DNA of 64,000 nucleotides from Candida dubliniensis CD36 (Eukaryota; Ascomycota; Pichiomycetes; Serinales; Debaryomycetaceae). The notes under the pieces are model-generated. The model was given only the letters and a program-made list of their open reading frames with translations. It made no database searches and had not been told where the DNA came from. This document shows positions 19,006-27,487 of the stretch, one piece after another. The stretch is from positions 434,001 through 498,000 of the forward strand of contig NC_012863.1 of the NCBI RefSeq assembly GCF_000026945.1. The letters run 5' to 3'. A program made the position numbers and the translations under genes. The first letter of the stretch is position 1; each line of letters opens with the position of its first letter.

Positions 19006-19917
19006 TTACAATTTAAGCTCAGTCTCTTGTCTTGTCTTAGCTGCAGTTCTTGCTTCTTGAATACTTGATTCAGTAGCCAATGAAATATCGTAGTTTAATT
19101 TATACTCAACCTGGCCAATTAAATCTTTATCTTCATCGTCAAGTTTTTCAAAATGAACAATAATATCATCTTTAACCGCATAAACAGCATCGTCATTTGT
19201 ATAAGGGCACTCTGCGTCGTATATCTGAGTAATCAAAGTATGGTATCCTGGGTGTGAAACACGCCAATGAATATGGCTAGGTCTATTTGGATGTCTATCC
19301 ATTATCTTCAATAAATCACCAGCAGGTCCATCGTATGGAATAGGATACAGAGTTGGTCTTAAACATTCAAATGAATAATTACCTTCGTCGTCTGTGATAA
19401 AGGTGCCTCTCAAGTTAAATTCGGGACCATCGTGATCAGCTTGTTGACTATAAAATCCAGCGCTATTGCATTGCCAAACTTCAATTTGAGCTCCATCTAA
19501 TGGTTTGCCTTCAGTATCGGTGACTTTACCTTTAACAAAACACTTGACATCTGTAGGAAGAGTTTTTTGGACAATTGAACCACCATTTGGATAAACCGGG
19601 GAATCAGGTACATAAAATGGTCCAAGAATAGCTGAGGATGTATGATTAGAATGCTCAATTTCATTAGTCAAAGCATCAACTAACGTCTCCAAACCTATGA
19701 TATCACATACCAATATCCCTTCATTTCTTTTACTATCTGACATTTGACCAATTCGATTAATAAAATCAACACCCCATAACCAATCTTCAGTGGTGAGTTG
19801 ATTCTCTCTAGCAAAATCATGAACGTGTTGGACCAACGAGGCAATCAATTTCTTGGCTCTTGGAGTGGCTTTGGGACCTAAAGAGTTTTTAACACTTTCA
19901 GTAAAAGCTTGTGACAT
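19006..19917 (-). CDS. HQD2: Intradiol ring-cleavage dioxygenase (hydroxyquinol/catechol 1,2-dioxygenase)
   Basis: A 303-residue non-haem Fe(III) dioxygenase. An N-terminal helical dimerisation domain (about 1-95) precedes ILGPFYVPDSPVYPNGGS and the catalytic beta domain. Expected iron ligands are all present: Tyr156 (AGFYSQQ), Tyr191 (PTLYPIPYDGP), His215 and His217 (RPSHIHW); Arg212 matches the conserved active-site Arg. The family opens catechol or 1,2,4-trihydroxybenzene between the two hydroxyls to give muconate or maleylacetate, feeding the 3-oxoadipate route. Whether catechol or hydroxyquinol is preferred cannot be told from these residues. The protein is probably cytosolic. A TATAAATA box lies at 20045-20052, about 130 bases upstream of the start. 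Confidence 0.93.
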   Translation of the reverse strand: MSQAFTESVKNSLGPKATPRAKKLIASLVQHVHDFARENQLTTEDWLWGVDFINRIGQMSDSKRNEGILVCDIIGLETLVDALTNEIEHSNHTSSAILGPFYVPDSPVYPNGGSIVQKTLPTDVKCFVKGKVTDTEGKPLDGAQIEVWQCNSAGFYSQQADHDGPEFNLRGTFITDDEGNYSFECLRPTLYPIPYDGPAGDLLKIMDRHPNRPSHIHWRVSHPGYHTLITQIYDAECPYTNDDAVYAVKDDIIVHFEKLDDEDKDLIGQVEYKLNYDISLATESSIQEARTAAKTRQETELKL

Positions 19918-20685
19918 AATGGGTTTGATTTGTTTGTGGGCAAGTAAAGATAAATGAAAACAGTAACAACGCTTTTATCGGTAATCTTGATTCCTATTGA
20001 AAGATTAAGGTAGATAATTGGGAAAGCAGTGGAATTTGGATCCTTATTTATAGTACATCTTTGAAGAGTGGGGTGAATATCTTATCTTTAATATACGTTA
20101 TGTATACCTTAGCATGATTTCTTAAGTTCATTGTTGTCTTTTTTGTAAAGATCCAAAACTGACTCTAATTAATTTATCTTATTCCGCACTGAAGTTCTCG
20201 TTTTGTGCTGAAAAAGGACCCCACACAAAATACCAAGATCTTCCCCAGCTGTATTTTTCACTATTTCCGACTGTAGGTGTAACCTTTTCTGGAGTACCCT
20301 TTTTTTTTTTCAGGTAAGCATGAGCTTACAATGAGGGGTTTGATGATTGGCTAATTTTTAAGTTGACGGATATCTGCAATGATCATTCGATTAGAAACGA
20401 TTCGGTGTGAGAGTTCACATTAGCTTACTTTTGGATGGTATGACTAGAGTTAATCTACGGATCTCTAATTTAGGCTTAGTGGGGATTAATTTTAGGATCC
20501 TCCAAAACGCATTTACTAGAGTTTATTGCATCTCTCGAGGCTTTGAGGTTTTGTTCGATATCGGATCGATACACGGAACGGAATAGGACCATAAGTTAAG
20601 GTTCTCTACCTATTTCCACAAGCGTCAAATGCATATTATATTTTTCACCTACAATTGAAAGAATCTTAAAATAATAACTTACTTT
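19918..20685. promoter_or_regulatory. HQD2 upstream region with TATA box and CGG-rich segment
   Basis: On the minus strand a TATAAATA lies at 20045-20052, and TTTCCG (CGGAAA inverted) is at 20264-20269. Further upstream, 20367-20581 holds six CGG triplets (20367, 20403, 20458, 20562, 20574, 20579) and lacks the poly-A/T tracts usual in this genome. The triplet at 20562 and the pair at 20574/20579 are close together. This is a candidate upstream activating region for a zinc-cluster regulator. Confidence 0.4.
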
Positions 20686-21267
20686 CTACTCTTTTTTAAC
20701 ATATTTCCTCTTTGTCGAGGTTATAGTCCCTGTAGGTAACATTGTGACATTTCTCAGTGTCAACCACATTGGTTGTTTCTTTTTACCTGTAAGATAATCC
20801 ACCAAAACCAACTTCCAATTACCAAAATATTCATCAAACCTAACATCAACTTCTAATGTCTCACCATTATGAAACCGTTTATATTCTGACATCCCATTAT
20901 CAAAACAAGGATCACTGATCAATTGTCGACCATCATTTTTATTGGGAATAAGTATAAGTTTCCCTCGTTTCAAATTATATTTCCCATGTTGCCAAATCAA
21001 CATTGCTTGAGGACACTGATGGTTTCTATTATTCCCCATGACAATATATTGGGCCAGTTCCCAGTATCCATTTTTAAACGAATATGATATACCCGGTAGC
21101 TTAGGTTCTTGTAGCAATTCCTTTTGAGGTTCAAAGAAAGCTGGGCCAGTAATTACCTGTTCACTCTGACTTTGCCATGTTCCCTGTATGGAATTCAATA
21201 ACCCGGATGATGCAATTGTCAAAGTGATGCACAAAAGGCTTGGTATAAGGATGGAATATATTAGCAT
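20686..21267 (-). CDS. ROT1: Rot1-like ER protein of wall glucan synthesis, short form
   Basis: From the ATG at 21267 the protein is 193 residues, beginning with a good signal peptide (MLIYSILIPSLLCITLTIASSG). An in-frame ATG at 21348 would add 27 residues before the signal, which is less likely. Conserved Rot1 blocks follow: QGTWQSQSEQVITGPAFFEP, PGISYSFKNGYWE, NHQCPQAMLIWQHGKY, DGRQLISDPCFDNG and QPMWLTLRNVTMLPTGT. Rot1 is an essential ER chaperone-like factor for beta-1,6-glucan synthesis and protein folding in yeast. Compared with yeast Rot1 (about 256 residues) it ends soon after the MLPT motif in a basic tail and lacks the C-terminal membrane segment. It is adjacent to BGL2, another wall-glucan gene. 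Confidence 0.8.
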   Translation of the reverse strand: MLIYSILIPSLLCITLTIASSGLLNSIQGTWQSQSEQVITGPAFFEPQKELLQEPKLPGISYSFKNGYWELAQYIVMGNNRNHQCPQAMLIWQHGKYNLKRGKLILIPNKNDGRQLISDPCFDNGMSEYKRFHNGETLEVDVRFDEYFGNWKLVLVDYLTGKKKQPMWLTLRNVTMLPTGTITSTKRKYVKKE

Positions 21268-21655
21268 CCTAAGCAATGATCCATAACAAAAAAGAAACAA
21301 GTAACAAAAAAAATAAAAACAGAGGATCTCATTTGCATCCATTTCCATAATGAGTAGAAGAGTGGTTAATGATTTATGTGCTTACAGCTTTTTTTTTTTT
21401 TTAGTAAACTATAAGCTACAGTAGTTTCCTAAATATTGACTTAACCACAAACTTTTTTATTTGAAAATTCCTTCTTTCCTCTAAAATGCTTGTTTTATAG
21501 AAGAAATTGCCGCCTATACAACAGCACTAATGAGATATATAATTATATATAAATATTCAAACGATAGAAAAAAAAAAAAATGAAATAAGAAAGAACCAAT
21601 AAACTGAATTGAGTGTTTAGTAGACACCAAATAAATTCTAGAAGATTAAAAACAC
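21268..21655. other. Intergenic: ROT1 promoter and BGL2 3' region
   Basis: AT-rich sequence with poly-T at 21391-21402 and poly-A near 21569-21581. No gene seen. It includes the possible upstream ROT1 ATG at 21348. Confidence 0.5.
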
Positions 21656-22582
21656 TTAGTCAAATTTACAGTCAATTGGGTATTTCAAAGTTTTATCAGA
21701 TTCCCAAACACCCCAGTGTTTTTCAACGGAGTTGGTACCAGAAGTATCTGGTTTCCAGGCTTCATCAAAAGCTTCATAAACAGCAACGTTAATACCCCAA
21801 GCTCTAAGGGCACAAATACCTTTTTGCCATTGATCAGCTGCATTTTTGACAGAAGGAACAGAATCACCATATGAACTACCATCAGTTGGCCAACCAGTTT
21901 CACCAACCCAGAATTCAATATCAGTAGAACCTTTAGCAGTTTGGAGGGTTTGCAAAGCTTGCATGACATCATCGAAAAGAGAGTATGAAGCGTTAGCTTG
22001 ACTGTTTTTTTGCCAGTATGAGAAGGAGTTGGAGTAGACGACATCTGCAGCATCAATGGCTGGTTTACTGGCACCATCAACCAAGACATTCCAAGAATCA
22101 ACAGTACCAACTGGGACACTTGAGTAGGATTTACCGTCTTTGTCTTTAATGTTTTTAACCAAATCCTTGATTTCTTTAATCTTGGAAGCCAATTCAGAAG
22201 CAGTCATATCTTCTCTGTATAAAGCTTCAGAACCAACCAAGAAAATCTTGATGGTGGAGACGGAAATCTTTGGCAAATAGTTTTTCAAAGCTTCCTTTTC
22301 AGCTTCAAAATGAGCATCGTCATTTGGCCAGATACCTAATTGAATTTGAAATCCTTCAGCTTCAGCAGCTGGACCAAGGTTTTGTAAAGTGTTACAGTCG
22401 GAAACAGCATAAGTTTTAATGATTTTGGAATGACTTTTCAAGAACTCCAAATCACCTTCAAAAGAGCTGACGTCTTTACAGGTACCGTCATCGTTTTTAA
22501 CACCAAGGTTGAAAGCTAAATCACCTATGGCGGCAACTGAAGTAAGGATAGTTGCGAGGGTAGTCAAGAATTTAATTTGCAT
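21656..22582 (-). CDS. BGL2: Bgl2, cell-wall beta-1,3-glucan transferase (GH17)
   Basis: A 308-residue secreted GH17 enzyme. A signal peptide covers about residues 1-18 (MQIKFLTTLATILTSVAA). The (beta/alpha)8 barrel carries the acid/base Glu119 in LVGSEALYR and the nucleophile Glu228 in FWVGETGWPTDG. Family members cleave beta-1,3-glucan and join the new end to another chain by a beta-1,6 linkage, remodelling the wall. Length equals that known for the Candida protein. There is no GPI signal, consistent with a non-covalently bound wall protein. The gene contains no in-frame CTG codon, as expected for a highly expressed CTG-clade gene. A TATATATAAG box lies near 22690-22699 upstream of the start. 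Confidence 0.97.
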   Translation of the reverse strand: MQIKFLTTLATILTSVAAIGDLAFNLGVKNDDGTCKDVSSFEGDLEFLKSHSKIIKTYAVSDCNTLQNLGPAAEAEGFQIQLGIWPNDDAHFEAEKEALKNYLPKISVSTIKIFLVGSEALYREDMTASELASKIKEIKDLVKNIKDKDGKSYSSVPVGTVDSWNVLVDGASKPAIDAADVVYSNSFSYWQKNSQANASYSLFDDVMQALQTLQTAKGSTDIEFWVGETGWPTDGSSYGDSVPSVKNAADQWQKGICALRAWGINVAVYEAFDEAWKPDTSGTNSVEKHWGVWESDKTLKYPIDCKFD

Positions 22583-23335
22583 TGTTGAAATAGAACTTCT
22601 TTTTTGAATATGAAATTAAAGGGAAACGAATGAAGATATTAAATATAAGAAGGAGGAGGATGTGGGTATAAGATTGAAGTTGATGTGACTTATATATAAT
22701 AGGATCTATTTGTTGAGAAAAAGAAGATAGAATCTGAAAGTTTAAAAAAAAAAAATAGAGGAAAAAAAAAAAAATAGGGTGAAAGTGGAATAAAATACTT
22801 TAGAAATTAGCGAATAAAAAATATTTGGTGAAGTTGTTTGTTGTAGTGGTGAGAGAAAAAAAAAATGTTAAGGAAAAATATAACGAGAGTTGGTCGTCGT
22901 TGTCGTTGTTGTTGGATCCTTCTTCCTCCGCAGCAGCAGCAACTGGTACAAGCATATAAATAAACAAACAATTAAGAAAACCGTCAGATTCTACTTTTCT
23001 TTTTTTTTTTTACTATGAGGGAGCGACAGAAAGAAAGTGGGAGGAGGAGGCGAAGGCGGCACCAGAAGAAAAGAAAAAAAAAAAAAACATGGGAATGCAT
23101 TTCACACACACAAAAATTCTTTTTCTTCTTCCAACTTGTTGATGGTTTGGGCATGCATACACTACCTTGACTTCCTAATTTGGGTATGTTTTTCAGGTAA
23201 GTACTATTTATAGCAACATTGTACATCTCCAAGTCTAGAACTTGGGTCTATTTTGGGAACTTTCTTGGTTTCGAATACAATGTGTACCGATTACACTACC
23301 AACAGTCTATTACTTATATGTATGTGGATTTCCTA
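22583..23335. promoter_or_regulatory. BGL2 promoter region
   Basis: No gene seen. A minus-strand TATA box lies at 22690-22699, about 110 bases from the ATG. Long A tracts follow (22743-22775, 22857-22865), then a GTCGTTGTCGTTGTTGTTGG run near 22893-22914 and a T tract near 23000. The rest is the 3' region of the upstream minus-strand gene. Confidence 0.5.
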
Positions 23336-24451
23336 CTACTCTATAACTTTTGCTAAACTAATTAAGATGGCATCTTCTATTCTGCATCCATCAGGGATAT
23401 TCAATTTGGAATCAAACAACTGGGCAACATTTTCAACATTTTGAAATACATTTGAAGAGTCAGCTTTAAATCCAGCTTGTAGATCTTTATAGTTACCCAA
23501 CACCATCAATACATTTCCTGTGGCCTCTTTGAAAGTCAGTAGATTATCCAATTCCTTTATTTTATTGTTGTTGCCAAAATAATCATCACAGTTTACATAT
23601 ATTGTGCTTGAATAACCATCAGAAATTGGTGATTGGGTGAATATCTTGTTGAACTCACTAGCCATTCTCACATGATAACCAAAGGCGGCTTTATGACCAA
23701 TAACTCCATAGGCTTGCAATGGGGAAACAACAGTTTTGTTTTTCAAGTCAACCGTTACACGAGAATATATGGGGATTTCCCGTTTAATTTCTAGTTTCAA
23801 TGCCTCTTTCTCTCCAATATTAACATATTTACTAACAGTGATTTTGTGGTCCGACTTGGTTTTCTTATTCTTCTTTCTCATCAATGGTGTTTCTCGTGGT
23901 ATTATCATACCTTCTTTGAGAACCTTGTATACTTGATTATTTTGCATAAATGGTAAAGTGGTTATTTTCGGTAATTTGAAAGCATATGTGAATTTCGGAA
24001 GTATGTTTTTAAATTTGGAATTTAAGTGACTGGAAAACATTGTTTTCACAAGGTATGGTGGAGTGATAAAGAATTGCAATAAACTGGCTACTAACAATGA
24101 AGGAGATACATCGTCCCCATTAACACTGGATTTCTTGTTCGGACTTGCAAGACTCTTTTCAGGCTCATCTTCAACAAACTTGACTTTGCTCCCAACAACA
24201 ACAGTCAGCTTAACATCTTCTTGTTCGTTGTTTAATTCAGGTACATCAAACACTACGATTTCAGCGACTTTATAAATGGTACAGGCTTTAGCAATTTGAT
24301 ATATGATGTTGGTTATTTGTTGCAAATTATAGGCGTTCTTCGGGGAAATCACTGTTGAAGGTATACATATTGAAACTGTTGTTTCGGAAACTGACTTTGA
24401 TGGTTTCTTAGTTGGTAAAGGTTCCGATTCTGTTGCCTTTCTTTTAGCCAT
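23336..24451 (-). CDS. SPOUT-class putative RNA methyltransferase (Upa1/Upa2, SPOUT1 family)
   Basis: A 371-residue protein resembling yeast YGR283C/YMR310C and human SPOUT1 (C9orf114). It has a basic N-terminus (MAKRKATESEPLPTKKPSK), then VSICIPSTVISPKNAYNLQQITNIIYQIAKACTIYKVAEIVVFD, the typical start of the class IV methyltransferase knot domain. LLQFFITPPYLVKTMF and an inserted OB-like segment (VSKYVNIGEKEA to IYSRVTVDL) follow. The C-terminal cofactor-binding knot includes HVRMASEFNKIF and NVLMVLGNYKDLQAGF. The basic N-terminus suggests nuclear or nucleolar location and a ribosome-biogenesis role. The methylation target is not known to me. Confidence 0.8.
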   Translation of the reverse strand: MAKRKATESEPLPTKKPSKSVSETTVSICIPSTVISPKNAYNLQQITNIIYQIAKACTIYKVAEIVVFDVPELNNEQEDVKLTVVVGSKVKFVEDEPEKSLASPNKKSSVNGDDVSPSLLVASLLQFFITPPYLVKTMFSSHLNSKFKNILPKFTYAFKLPKITTLPFMQNNQVYKVLKEGMIIPRETPLMRKKNKKTKSDHKITVSKYVNIGEKEALKLEIKREIPIYSRVTVDLKNKTVVSPLQAYGVIGHKAAFGYHVRMASEFNKIFTQSPISDGYSSTIYVNCDDYFGNNNKIKELDNLLTFKEATGNVLMVLGNYKDLQAGFKADSSNVFQNVENVAQLFDSKLNIPDGCRIEDAILISLAKVIE

Positions 24452-25185
24452 GGTGTTGATGAACTCGTGGTTAGGTTTATCGAGGATCTATTGCAATGAA
24501 TTTTTCATCTCATCGAAATATTTTTTTTTTCCTCGTTTTTTCCTTTCTCCTCTGATCTCACTATTCTGTGTTCGCCTGCGTAGGTATGCGAAACAGTGTT
24601 GGGAAGTCGCAGGATCCGCAATAGCAATATATCTAACAATAGATGTAGGTATTAATGCACGTAGTACAAAGATACAATACAAAATATTATAAATATAAAA
24701 AGAAAGTTTATTAAACAGAATAAAACTACTCAGTAATTAAATATAGACACTGATAATATGTTCTAATCCTATCAGCTGCAATCTTTAACGTAGAATGTTC
24801 CAAACTGACCTCTTAAACCTCAAATTTCTAAAAAGAAAAAGTATCAAAGAAAAGTTTTCTGGTGAAAATTTTTCACTGCTCATCGTTGACAACGTCAGAA
24901 GATTTCTGCTAGAATTGTCGTGTAAAATGCTAACTATTTTACTCCACAGCGAACATTCTGTAGGTTAGCGCTATATTCTTGAAATCAAATAAAATACGTT
25001 TATTAATATCACTCTATGAAAAGTCATGGTATATATAGTCACTGTAATACATTTGATTTATTATCTGTCTTTTTTTTTATTTTATTTTTGGGTGATTATT
25101 TTACAACTCAAAATAAAACTATTTACGGAACAACAATATAAAGTTACTGAAAAATAGCATTAGTAGAAAAAAAAAAAATCTATAT
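24452..25185. other. Intergenic: promoter of the SPOUT gene and BFR1 3' region
   Basis: No convincing gene. Short open frames on both strands near 24450-24692 lack coding character. Poly-T tracts occur at 24521-24530 and near 25070-25079, and a poly-A tract at 25168-25179. Confidence 0.5.
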
Positions 25186-26574
25186 TCAAGCTTCAACTTT
25201 TTGGTCTGTTTCTTCTTCAGTAGCAGTAGTAGCAGCTTCAGATTCTTCTTCTTCTTTTTCTTCCTCTGCTTCTAATTTAGCAATTCTGGCCTTGGCTCTT
25301 TCAATGTTGACTTTGGTTTGTTCTTCTTGCTTCTCTTCAAGAGCAGTCAAGGTTTCTTTCAAAGTCTTGATGGTTTCTGGAACTTCCTCTTCTTTGGTTG
25401 GGAAAGCAATGGTCAAGTCACTTAAAGCAACAACAACTTCAGGAGCAACGGTGAAATGCTTGTGTTTGGCGGATTTCTTTTGGTGTTGTTTACCCTTTTT
25501 ACCTTTGGTACCAGCAAAGAACTCTTCTTGTTCCTTTTTGATAACAACAACATCTTCAGGAAATTCAACTTTTCTAATGTTGTTGTTAGTTGGTAAAGTT
25601 CCGTTGGTTTCGGTCTTCTTAGTTGGTTTGACATAAGATGGGTCAAAGTAAGATAATAAAGTGTGGATAGAATTGATTTCCTCGGTGAAAGCTGGAATGG
25701 AAGCTTCAGCTAATTCCTTTTCAGCTTGTTCCTTCTTTTTTTGTTGTTTTTCTTCCAATAATCTTTGCTTGTATTCTTCGTCACGTCTCTTCTTTTCTTC
25801 GGCTAATTGTTTCTTAAAAGTAGCAAATTTTTCATCAAAGTCACTTCTGATTTTTCTAATTTGTTCATATTTGGCATCTTTTTGCTTTTTGATCTCAGTT
25901 CTTTTGTCACGTAATTCATCTCTTTTGGAAATGATGGTCTTGTTCGATTCGTTAATAGCATCCAATTCCTTTTGAATGGTTTCGAATTGAGCTTGAATTT
26001 CCTTGTTATGAGTAGCAGACAATTTCTTTTTCAATTCGGCAATCTTGGCTTTGTCTTGATCAATCAATTCTTGGGTTTTTTCAATTGATCCGAAATCCTT
26101 ACGTAATTTACGTAAAGACGACATTTCCTTGACAAATCTTCTTTCATCGGCCAATTTCAAACTACCAGCATCAATCAATCCGTCCAAGTAATTGATTCTA
26201 GAATCAATTTCAGCAACATTTTTAAAGTTGTTTTTGGAGGTTTGTTGTTGAATTTCAGCAATTCTTTTCTTCATGGATGCATCAATTGTCTTGATTTGGT
26301 CATTGATTAATTGACGTTCGTTTTTGCCTTGAGATTGTTTGGCAATCAAAGACTTCAATTCAGTTTGCAATTTGTTTCTCTTGTCCATGACTTTTTGATC
26401 GATTTGAGCTTTGGCGATTTGAGCATTGATTTCGTTGTTGGTGAGATCTAATTTTTTAATCTCATTTTTCAACTTTTCAATTTCTTCCTTGATAGCTTTA
26501 TCATCTGGACGTTTGATTTCTCTTCTTCTTTGAGGAGCCGAAGTAGAAGTAGTAGCAGATTTAACGGTTGACAT
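25186..26574 (-). CDS. BFR1: Bfr1, coiled-coil mRNP/polysome-associated protein
   Basis: From the ATG at 26574 (MSTVKSATTS) the protein is 462 residues, close to yeast Bfr1 (470). The frame is open 21 bases further upstream but has no ATG there. Almost the whole chain is Lys/Glu-rich coiled coil (about 15-260), with SSLRKLRKDFGSIEK and IKKQKDAKYEQIRKIRSDFDEKFATFKKQ as conserved blocks, then a PAFTEEINSIHTLLSYFDPSY motif, a basic Lys/Gln segment and an acidic Glu tail. Yeast Bfr1 associates with polysomes at the ER, interacts with the Scp160 mRNP and affects secretion and ploidy. It is transcribed divergently from IDI1. Confidence 0.9.
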   Translation of the reverse strand: MSTVKSATTSTSAPQRRREIKRPDDKAIKEEIEKLKNEIKKLDLTNNEINAQIAKAQIDQKVMDKRNKLQTELKSLIAKQSQGKNERQLINDQIKTIDASMKKRIAEIQQQTSKNNFKNVAEIDSRINYLDGLIDAGSLKLADERRFVKEMSSLRKLRKDFGSIEKTQELIDQDKAKIAELKKKLSATHNKEIQAQFETIQKELDAINESNKTIISKRDELRDKRTEIKKQKDAKYEQIRKIRSDFDEKFATFKKQLAEEKKRRDEEYKQRLLEEKQQKKKEQAEKELAEASIPAFTEEINSIHTLLSYFDPSYVKPTKKTETNGTLPTNNNIRKVEFPEDVVVIKKEQEEFFAGTKGKKGKQHQKKSAKHKHFTVAPEVVVALSDLTIAFPTKEEEVPETIKTLKETLTALEEKQEEQTKVNIERAKARIAKLEAEEEKEEEESEAATTATEEETDQKVEA

Positions 26575-26734
26575 GATGGCTTGGAAGCAGAACAAAAAAA
26601 AAATTACACTTAAAAGTTAAACACCTAATGGAGATGAACGGGGAGGGAACAAACAAAAGAAACCAAATTAAGAAAATACAAGTAAACACCTACAACAAAA
26701 TGACAAGTTTGCTAAATATGTGTAAATGTGTGAA

Positions 26735-26741
26735 TCGTATA
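26735..26741 (+). promoter_or_regulatory. Candidate sterol regulatory element (TCGTATA), copy 1
   Basis: An exact TCGTATA 7-mer, the known Upc2-type core, about 750 bases upstream of IDI1 and about 160 bases upstream of BFR1. Confidence 0.4.
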
Positions 26742-26985
26742 GTAGTTATACAATGGTGGTGATAGTGGTAGTTGTGAAAGTAACCAAGGGTTTTTCTGTT
26801 TGTACAAATTAGAATGAAAATTTTGTTCAAGTTTTGATCGACGTGTGCTTTGTCTGAAAAATTTTAAGACCGTAAAAAAAAAAAGTTGGCAATGTGATTG
26901 GTATCGCCACGACTTGAAGTTAATTTTTTTTTTTTTTTGTTTTTTTGGTCGAGGACATTTTAGTTTGTAATGGTTAATTGAGATT

Positions 26986-26992
26986 TATACGA
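26986..26992 (-). promoter_or_regulatory. Candidate sterol regulatory element (TCGTATA), copy 2
   Basis: The reverse complement TATACGA is an exact core, about 500 bases upstream of the IDI1 start. Confidence 0.4.
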
Positions 26993-27487
26993 CAAAGATG
27001 TATCAGATCTACAACAACACCACTAGGCTCGTTAATTGGATCTGAGAGAGTAGTAAAATATTTATGCTTACTGGTGGACAAATATTGATTCTGTACTAAT
27101 TAAAATAAGTACTGTTTTACAACGTTGAACTCTTCTTAACCAGAAATTTAGCATAACTATATATGGATGTTAGAGAATCTAGCCATACAACCACCCAACT
27201 GCCCAACCACCACTTGATTGTAAATACAACAAAAAAAAAATTCTGAAAATCTGAAAAATTTAAAAGCAAAAAATTTTGAATTCTCATTCTTAGATACAAA
27301 GCATATCATCAACTATTGTACTAGTTAAATCTCATTGGTCTATTCATATTATCTTGTTGCTGCGATTGCGTTCAATAGATTCTTCCAATTGATCGATTTT
27401 ATCTGAACATTTTTTCTTTTTTTTTTTTGTTTTTGTTTCCATTTTTTCACTCTTGGTTTTGGATTTTACAAAGTTATATTGTATAAT

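Larger units (their letters stand above)
26575..27487. promoter_or_regulatory. Divergent BFR1/IDI1 promoter
   Basis: Two copies of the 7-mer TCGTATA are present in opposite orientation: TCGTATA at 26735-26741 and TATACGA at 26986-26992. This is the core of the Upc2/Ecm22 sterol regulatory element. A long T tract lies at 26922-26946. No other gene is visible; a short minus-strand frame at 27117-27299 lacks coding character. Confidence 0.5.

Noticed and set aside
20100..20640. Solo LTR of a retrotransposon
   Set aside because: No clear TG...CA ends, target-site duplication or primer-binding site could be seen, so it is reported only as a compositional anomaly.
27117..27299. Short minus-strand frame in the IDI1 promoter
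   Set aside because: No conserved character and it lies across a divergent promoter with A/T tracts.
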